Below are positions 31,241 through 36,199 of a stretch of DNA of 36,199 nucleotides, piece by piece. Numbering within the stretch: position 1 is the stretch's first letter; the number at the start of each line of letters is the position of its first letter. The DNA comes from Candidatus Aenigmatarchaeota archaeon (GTDB lineage Archaea > Aenigmatarchaeota > Aenigmatarchaeia > QMZP01 > QMZT01). The notes below the pieces were generated by a model. It had not been told where the DNA came from. It made no database searches and saw nothing but the letters and a program-made list of their open reading frames with translations. The position numbers and the translations under genes are program-made. The stretch spans positions 1 to 36,199 of the forward strand of contig JAFGCI010000007.1 in assembly GCA_016932735.1 (NCBI GenBank), read 5' to 3'.

Positions 31241-31677
31241 TACCATACTGTTAAGTCAAGAATGACTATCCTGTCGTTGTAGATGCCTCTTCTCTCGACA
31301 GGCATGGTCGTGTTCTGGAAAGAAGGCTGCTGGCCTTTTGTATAATAGACCGTTCCGTTGATATCTTTCAGCTCGAAGTAAAAATCGTATCCGAAAATTG
31401 TTTTCAGTTTCTGGTAATCCGTTCTGTTGAACTCGGACAGCTTCTGGTCTTCAAGGATGTTCTTTTCAGTTGCGAATCCTACAGATATGACGGTTGTATT
31501 GTTCCATGATGACGGAACGCCGGGAGTCGCCATCATCATGTCTGTGACTGTTAGAACCTGCCTCTCCGCCCTGAATATGTTTCTTTGTTCAGTGCTTTCG
31601 CTGCTTGCGTTATACCAGAGCAAAAGAGCCGGCACTATGATAATCAGCAGTATGACTATGGAAGCGGTGAAATCCAT
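31237..31677 (-). CDS. Pilin-like protein, third of the pilin operon
   Basis: 146 residues from the first ATG (31677). A long hydrophobic helix (ASIVILLIIIVPALLLWY) starts at residue 4, followed by a mostly beta domain with glycosylation-type NxT/S sites. In the same frame upstream of the ATG the codons read KGQIWS before MDF, a good class III prepilin signal (cut between G and Q). No ATG, GTG or TTG precedes it within the open frame, which ends at the stop 31771-31773, so the real start may be a rare codon such as ATA or ATT. Otherwise the ATG product would lack a cleavable signal. Confidence 0.7.
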   Translation of the reverse strand: MDFTASIVILLIIIVPALLLWYNASSESTEQRNIFRAERQVLTVTDMMMATPGVPSSWNNTTVISVGFATEKNILEDQKLSEFNRTDYQKLKTIFGYDFYFELKDINGTVYYTKGQQPSFQNTTMPVERRGIYNDRIVILDLTVWY

Positions 31678-31754
31678 CGACCATATCTGCCCTTTAATTT
31701 GGACAGACCGCTTTCGCGGTCGGCATTCTTTCTTTTTCGAAGAATTTGTTTTTC

Positions 31755-32195
31755 TTATGATATCACCAGTTCATCATTCACGTTGGAAATGGTGTTGGAC
31801 CCTTTCTGTATGTTTCCTGTTATTCTGTTTGTCATAAGCCTTTCTGTCCGGACGTTCCCGCTTACATTTATGACCAGAAAGCCGTTTGTTATGTTTATCT
31901 CATAATCTTTTCCGGATATCATCTCAGGTATTGATATGTTCGCTGAGAAGCCATTCCCACTCAGAAAAACCATGTCAATCCTGTTCTTTATGCTTTCTAT
32001 ATCGTCCTGAATGTTTTGTGTGCTTTTCTCAATGTTTATCTGACCGACGGATATATGGGAATTATATGTAACTGCAATGATTAAGGCCATAATCACGCCG
32101 AAGAATATCATGAACTCTACTGCGGCCTGGGCACACATTCTCGTTGGTTTTCTTCGCAATCCATAGAATGCTCTATGAAGCTGTAATATTGACAT
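31755..32195 (-). CDS. Pilin-like protein, second of the pilin operon
   Basis: 146 residues. After a 20-residue basic leader comes CAQAAVEFMIFFGVIMALIIAV, a class III signal in which QAAVEF starts the mature protein. The extracellular part has several NxS/T sites. The gene overlaps the end of the previous pilin gene by 23 bases, so it is probably translated by coupling. Confidence 0.8.
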   Translation of the reverse strand: MSILQLHRAFYGLRRKPTRMCAQAAVEFMIFFGVIMALIIAVTYNSHISVGQINIEKSTQNIQDDIESIKNRIDMVFLSGNGFSANISIPEMISGKDYEINITNGFLVINVSGNVRTERLMTNRITGNIQKGSNTISNVNDELVIS

Positions 32196-32589
32196 AGTCC
32201 CCCATCGCCCTCATCATGTAATAGTAGTCTCCCTTGACGGTCGGTATAGTTCCTGTTATATTGGCCTTTGACTGTTCCAGAACAGTGACGTTGCCGGAAG
32301 GCGTTGCAACGACAATGAGAACGCTCCTGTTCGCAATGTTCGTGTACTGGACGCCGTCTGGGATGTGTATCATTATCCGGATGCTTGCATTCTCCCTCTG
32401 GGAGTATAGGAGATCGGCCGTCTGTGTTATCTTCATTGCCGTGTTTTTGGCGTAAGAAATTGAAAGGTCTCCGGAAACGCCCTGCCTTGTCTGCATACCG
32501 TAATACCAGAGTGGTATTATGAACATCATCACTATGACAACAATAACCATGTATTCAAAAGCCGCCTGGCCTTTTCCGGAGGATACCAT
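32173..32589 (-). CDS. Pilin-like protein, first of the pilin operon
   Basis: 138 residues. A short leader SSGKGQAAFEYMVIVVIVMMFIIPLWYYG is a textbook archaeal class III signal: cut after KG, mature start QAAFEYMV. The exported domain has multiple tyrosines and NxS/T sites. Type IV pilus subunits or pseudopilins for adhesion or secretion. No ATPase (PilB) or platform (PilC) gene lies in the window. Confidence 0.85.
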   Translation of the reverse strand: MVSSGKGQAAFEYMVIVVIVMMFIIPLWYYGMQTRQGVSGDLSISYAKNTAMKITQTADLLYSQRENASIRIMIHIPDGVQYTNIANRSVLIVVATPSGNVTVLEQSKANITGTIPTVKGDYYYMMRAMGDYVNITAS

Positions 32590-32744
32590 GATATTTAATT
32601 CATTTTCCTTCGTATAAATAGATTGAAAACAGAAAAGAGCTCACAGCCCGGCAACCGGAATTTTCAAAAACCTTTATATTTATTTGGCGTAAATATACAA
32701 GACATATTAATAGATTATAAATAAACTGTAAGGTGTAATTGTTT

Positions 32745-33272
32745 ATGGCTACATTAAGACCGGCAAGGTGCTACAGGACGATAAAGAGGGCTAATACCAG
32801 ACAGTCCCAGAGAAAGCCCAAAAAAGGCTATGTAAAGGGCGTCCCTTACCCGAAGATACACAGGTATACTTTCGGCGATAAAAAGACGGATTACAGGCTG
32901 TCCATGTACCTCAGGGTCGATAATGCCGTATCGATAAGGCACAATGCTCTTGAGGCCGCAAGGGTGGCGCTGAATAAAGCGATGACAAAAAATGTCGGCG
33001 ATGGCTTCTATATGATGAAAGTGCTTGTTTTCCCTCATCACGTCATGAGAGAGAACCCTTTGGCAACAGGCGCAGGTGCGGACCGTTTCTCAACAGGAAT
33101 GAGGAAATCATTCGGAAAGCCTATAGGCCTTGCCGCAATGGTAAAGAAGGACCAGAGGATACTTCAGATAAAGCTCAACCCCGATAAAGAGGCGGCCGGA
33201 AAGAAAGCGCTTAAGGTCGCATCGTCAAAAATACCTTCTACATGCAGGATAGAGAGCGTCCTGACGAAATAA
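32745..33272 (+). CDS. rpl10e: 50S ribosomal protein uL16 (L10e)
   Basis: 175 residues from ATG 32745, preceded by AAGGTG. TLRPARCYRTIKRANTRQS, GVPYPKIHRYTFGDK, VSIRHNALEAARVALNKAM, GFYMMKVLVFPHHVMREN and GADRFSTGMRKSFGKPIGLAA are the conserved L10e blocks. It contacts the peptidyl-transferase tRNA region. Upstream AT-rich sequence includes a likely promoter (AATATACAAGACATATTAATAG). Confidence 0.96.
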   Translation: MATLRPARCYRTIKRANTRQSQRKPKKGYVKGVPYPKIHRYTFGDKKTDYRLSMYLRVDNAVSIRHNALEAARVALNKAMTKNVGDGFYMMKVLVFPHHVMRENPLATGAGADRFSTGMRKSFGKPIGLAAMVKKDQRILQIKLNPDKEAAGKKALKVASSKIPSTCRIESVLTK

Positions 33273-33300
33273 ACAAAATAAAAAAAGAAGAGGGGGATTT

Positions 33301-33573
33301 TTACTTGTTCTGTAATAGTGTTACAACTCCCCACAATGCGCCTACGAGAAGCAATATCCATCCTAAGAACTGGAATAATGCTGAACCCAATGGTCCGTAA
33401 GCGGCTGCGTACATCATCCACAATGATGTCTCGAAACCAGCTGCAAGCAGGAAGAATAATCCCGATCCAGCTATGAATCCTAGTGGTTTGGCTAATCCCT
33501 TGATCTTTCCGTACTCAGCTAATACAGGTACGAGTAGAGCAAAGAAAGCGAGCCATAGTAAATCAACTGCCAC
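33301..33573 (-). CDS. Small membrane protein (90 aa), three helices
   Basis: 90 residues, very hydrophobic, with three predicted membrane helices (about 4-20, 31-50 and 64-86). No family recognised. The start is GTG 33573 with a GGAGAGGTGAT ribosome site directly upstream. It has a separate promoter on the minus strand (TTTATATA near 33645-33652) and a hairpin in its leader, which implies regulated and possibly strong expression. Its stop lies 28 bases from that of the uL16 gene. Confidence 0.65.
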   Translation of the reverse strand: MAVDLLWLAFFALLVPVLAEYGKIKGLAKPLGFIAGSGLFFLLAAGFETSLWMMYAAAYGPLGSALFQFLGWILLLVGALWGVVTLLQNK

Positions 33574-33594
33574 CTTATCACCTCTCCCGTTTTT

Positions 33595-33616
33595 CTATAA
33601 TGCATCAGCATTATAG
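33595..33616. promoter_or_regulatory. Leader hairpin CTATAATGC/GCATTATAG
   Basis: Perfect 9-bp inverted repeat with a 4-base loop, between the TATA box (about 33645-33652) and the start of the 90-aa gene on the minus strand. It would form at the 5' end of the mRNA, about 10 bases before the ribosome site. A second short stem GTAG/CTAC lies next to it (33617-33636). Confidence 0.5.
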
Positions 33617-33651
33617 GTAGTTATTCCTATAGCTACGTCTTAGTATATAAA

Positions 33652-33676
33652 TCAATCGCCAATCTTCGACGATTGA
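33652..33676. promoter_or_regulatory. Inverted repeat TCAATCG-N11-CGATTGA
   Basis: Perfect 7-bp arms (33652-33658, 33670-33676) upstream of and touching the TATA element of the 90-aa membrane protein gene (minus strand). Likely regulator site on the BRE side. Confidence 0.45.
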
Positions 33677-33733
33677 CGAAAATAAAGAAAGAGTGTGAGC
33701 GGTTTCTTATTTTATTCGGGATGTTTATGACAA

Positions 33734-36199
33734 TCAGACAACCCATCTATTATTATCTCCGCAAGTCCATGGAGGTCCATAACTTCTGGATCCTCTGCTC
33801 CTGCATTTCTGGTCCACATCTACACAGTCGGTCGGGCTGTTGCAGCATCTAGCCACACTGACAAATCCTTGAGGACCTGCTGAGGTTATATAATATTCAT
33901 TTGCATCATCCCCGCAGCATTCCGCTTTGCTGGAGCTTATGTCAGAAGATGAATACTCCCCATGCGCGGAGGTCTCTCCGCTCCTGACGCCTGCGCCGAG
34001 CCCGCATATGCCGGTCCCGCAGGCGGAAATGAAGCCGTCGCAGTCTTCCCATCTTCCGCTGTTGCAGTATGCTTTCATGTCAGTGCCAGAGCCGCTTGTC
34101 GATATCACATGGCCTGTCCCCGAGGATATGCAGGTCTGGTAGAACGGATCAATGCAATCAGTTGCGCCAGAACAGCAGTTCTTGTCTGCTGAAGTGCATC
34201 CCTGCCCCCAGTTTTCAATGCCTGATGAACTGCATGTGCGATATGCCTCATCCGGCTCGTCTCCGCAGCAATCTTCTGCGACGCATGCACTATTGGCTCC
34301 GTCACAACCGGTCGGTCTTGCTCCATCTACCTCATCTTCGCATGGATTTTCAATCGATCCTGCAAAAGTAAAGCTTCCGCTTACAGATAAAAGAGTGTTT
34401 CCTATTTGCGGACTTGTGCCAGGATAAGGTCCATCCCATAATGCAGCTGCAATTCCGCTGACAGTTGCCCCTTCACATGCAGTCGGTATAGATGGAACAT
34501 TCCAACTGTATGATTTATAGAATGTTGTATCAGTAGATGCTAGGGATAATTGTTTTGTTATTCCAGCAATATCTCCACCGGAATATTCAATATTACAACC
34601 ATCCCCGCCGGCATCTATTTGAATTGTGTCAACATTGGTACAATCACCTTCAAATGTTGTAAGAATATTTACATTTTCTCCCGGATCTACCTTTCCGTTG
34701 AAGTTTTCATCACTAAAGCTTAAATGAGCACTTTTTAGTTTGCAAGGCTTTACGTAAGTGACGGTCGTTGTGTCCGTTTTCGTCACTCCGCCTTCCACAA
34801 CCCTAGCTTCAATCGTGTCTGTTCCGGAAGTGCTGCCCGGATAGAATGCGCAGACAGGTGCAGGCACATGCTGAAAATGGCCGCGCCCATCAACTACTCT
34901 GCATGTGAAATATGTTGAGCCTGTGGTTGTCTCTGCAGGCCCTATTGTTCTTGACGTTCCATCTGTATAATGAAGTGTTACGGTAAATGTCTGGGATGTA
35001 CTTATTGTTGGATCTTTTGGATTCAGTTCTATATGGTCCAGAGTAACCGCACCTGAAGTCTTTGTAAACGTTACATCGAGGTTGTTGCTTGCCGAATTCT
35101 CGTTTAAGCTTGTGTCTGTGCATGAGATATGCCTTTCATGCTGGCCGTCTGCACTTACGGTCACAGGGCATTCGTAAGTCCTGCTGTTCATTCTTGTGCA
35201 GGGGTCTATGTATCCGTGTGGGCATCCTCCCCTGCACTGAAGGCCCATCTCTCTCCAGCCCATATCGGAAGTGCTGATGCCACATCCTGAAGTCAGTGAT
35301 GCGAAGCCTGTTGTCGATATATCCTCATTGCTTGTGATAATTATATTGAATTGGTTTCGCGTTGTCTCGTAGGGCGAGGACGTATCATTGCCTACTGCTG
35401 AGACTGATAAAGATGGTGGTGTTGTGTCTTCAACTGGCTGAAGGTTTATAGTTTTTGTGAATTCATGACCTCTGAACGTTGTAACTATCTGAACTGTTTT
35501 AGTTGTGGCAGGAACCTGAACATCATTTGCACAAGTCGATCCGGAACATGTCCCAACCTGAACCCCATCTGCTTTTATTTTTGCTGAAATCCCTGTTCCG
35601 AAAGCCGAAAGGGCTCCTGGATTGAAATCCAAATCCACATTTACGGTTCCTGTTACCGGCGGCGCGGCCGCCATTCCTGTTATTCCTGCTAAATATGCTT
35701 TTTGAGTTTCCATTATCAAATTTCCGGACATGCTTGCACAGTCATAAAGAGGTATAATCTCGACGCTTCTTTCTGCAGATGATTTTATAGTGGGTACATT
35801 ATCTACTACCTTTATTCCTGCCACACAGATTTTATGCGGACCTGAAATGCAGCCAAGTGTTAAGTCTTTGTTTAGAGTTGATGTCGGATTATTTATTTTA
35901 TCCGCAGCACTGGAAGCATAGTCATATGCATTGAGGTTACCGCAGTTAGGTGCCACAACTATAGAGATGTAATCAAGGTTGTTGACGCCACCGACGCCTC
36001 CTTTCACACCGCTTTCAAGTGGCACACTGTGCCATATATTGCCTGTATCATCTTCTAATAGCACTATTTCGTTATTTGCCGGTTTAGATATTGTTATAAA
36101 GCTTGAGCCTTCTGCAGCCACTGCTATAGTTCTCTTTGCGGTCTGCTTGGTTGCGTCTCCATGAATGGCGGCAGCGCATATGGTGTATGTTCCTGCAGA
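33734..36199 (-). CDS. Large cysteine-rich surface protein (5' end outside window)
   Basis: The frame is open to the right edge, so about 820 residues of the C-terminal part are visible. The first part has several Ig-like beta domains rich in Thr and Ser (for example FNIIITSNEDISTT, VTLDHIELNPKDPTISTSQTFTVTLHYTDGTSRTIG, a bacterial Ig-like group 2 style unit). The last 200 residues are cysteine-rich with repeated CCGDEPDEAY, NCCSGATDCID and CCGDDANEYY, CCNSPTDC units. These probably form disulfide-bonded or metal-binding knots outside the cell. No C-terminal anchor is visible (ends DNNRWVV). Likely secreted or attached to the S-layer; no specific function. Confidence 0.7.
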   Translation of the reverse strand, partial: SAGTYTICAAAIHGDATKQTAKRTIAVAAEGSSFITISKPANNEIVLLEDDTGNIWHSVPLESGVKGGVGGVNNLDYISIVVAPNCGNLNAYDYASSAADKINNPTSTLNKDLTLGCISGPHKICVAGIKVVDNVPTIKSSAERSVEIIPLYDCASMSGNLIMETQKAYLAGITGMAAAPPVTGTVNVDLDFNPGALSAFGTGISAKIKADGVQVGTCSGSTCANDVQVPATTKTVQIVTTFRGHEFTKTINLQPVEDTTPPSLSVSAVGNDTSSPYETTRNQFNIIITSNEDISTTGFASLTSGCGISTSDMGWREMGLQCRGGCPHGYIDPCTRMNSRTYECPVTVSADGQHERHISCTDTSLNENSASNNLDVTFTKTSGAVTLDHIELNPKDPTISTSQTFTVTLHYTDGTSRTIGPAETTTGSTYFTCRVVDGRGHFQHVPAPVCAFYPGSTSGTDTIEARVVEGGVTKTDTTTVTYVKPCKLKSAHLSFSDENFNGKVDPGENVNILTTFEGDCTNVDTIQIDAGGDGCNIEYSGGDIAGITKQLSLASTDTTFYKSYSWNVPSIPTACEGATVSGIAAALWDGPYPGTSPQIGNTLLSVSGSFTFAGSIENPCEDEVDGARPTGCDGANSACVAEDCCGDEPDEAYRTCSSSGIENWGQGCTSADKNCCSGATDCIDPFYQTCISSGTGHVISTSGSGTDMKAYCNSGRWEDCDGFISACGTGICGLGAGVRSGETSAHGEYSSSDISSSKAECCGDDANEYYITSAGPQGFVSVARCCNSPTDCVDVDQKCRSRGSRSYGPPWTCGDNNRWVV

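Overview
The window comes from an archaeal chromosome. It carries archaeal or archaeo-eukaryotic forms of uS15, uL18, eL19, uS2, eS24, eS31 and uL16, plus Rpo7, Spt4, aIF2-gamma, aEF-1beta, RfcS, FtsY, a polyprenyl (GGPP-type) synthase, a presenilin-like protease and class III signal-peptide pilins. Starts are often preceded by GGTGAT-like Shine-Dalgarno sites or by TATA boxes at leaderless distance. The ribosomal genes sit in small scattered groups rather than in the usual long cluster, and all three tRNA genes are interrupted by introns at non-standard places. Together this suggests a divergent, possibly DPANN-like or deep euryarchaeal lineage. I cannot name the phylum from the sequence alone.

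Layout. 1-2.4 kb: the tail of a surface protein, FtsY, and an mrpE-F-G set without mrpA-D. 2.4-3.7 kb: a diphthine-ammonia ligase (Dph6) domain fused to a class I glutamine amidotransferase. 3.7-6.6 kb: an operator-rich promoter, a small winged-helix regulator, two tandem 181-residue V4R-like proteins and a 410-residue protein of unknown function. 6.6-9.4 kb: a KaiC-like ATPase, a polyprenyl synthase, a YkgJ-like cysteine-cluster protein and uS15. 9.4-10.2 kb: a DNA-binding regulator with a palindromic promoter site, and a tRNA-Ile(GAU) that appears to hold three introns behind a leader with two hairpins.

10.2-19.1 kb: a zinc-finger protein, RfcS, a ubiquitin-like protein ending in GG coupled to a secreted transglutaminase-like protein, a UPF0173 metallo-beta-lactamase-fold hydrolase, a frameshifted mtnA overlapping a class II aldolase (probable methylthioadenosine salvage), a cytoplasmic zincin, a sugar nucleotidyltransferase, aEF-1beta and a 52-residue zinc ribbon. 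19.2-26.3 kb: AlaX, an inositol-monophosphatase-family enzyme, intron-bearing tRNA-Ser(CGA), aIF2-gamma, the uS2-eL19-uL18 operon, a PRC-barrel protein and tRNA-Thr(CGU) with a T-loop intron.

26.3-36.2 kb: presenilin-like protease, small membrane proteins, the rpo7-spt4-eS24-eS31 operon, a probable inactive relative of archaeal phosphoglycerate mutase, three pilin-like genes, uL16 (L10e), a 90-residue membrane protein with a structured 5' leader, and the C-terminal part of a large cysteine-rich surface protein running off the right edge.

The most promising candidate for an undescribed system is the 3.7-6.6 kb locus: repeated TCAC-type operators, a regulator, paired small-molecule-binding-type domains and an enzyme-like protein. 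Other notable items are the Dph6-amidotransferase fusion, the multi-intron tRNAs and the phosphoglycerate-mutase-like pseudoenzyme. No insertion sequence, prophage or CRISPR array was seen.
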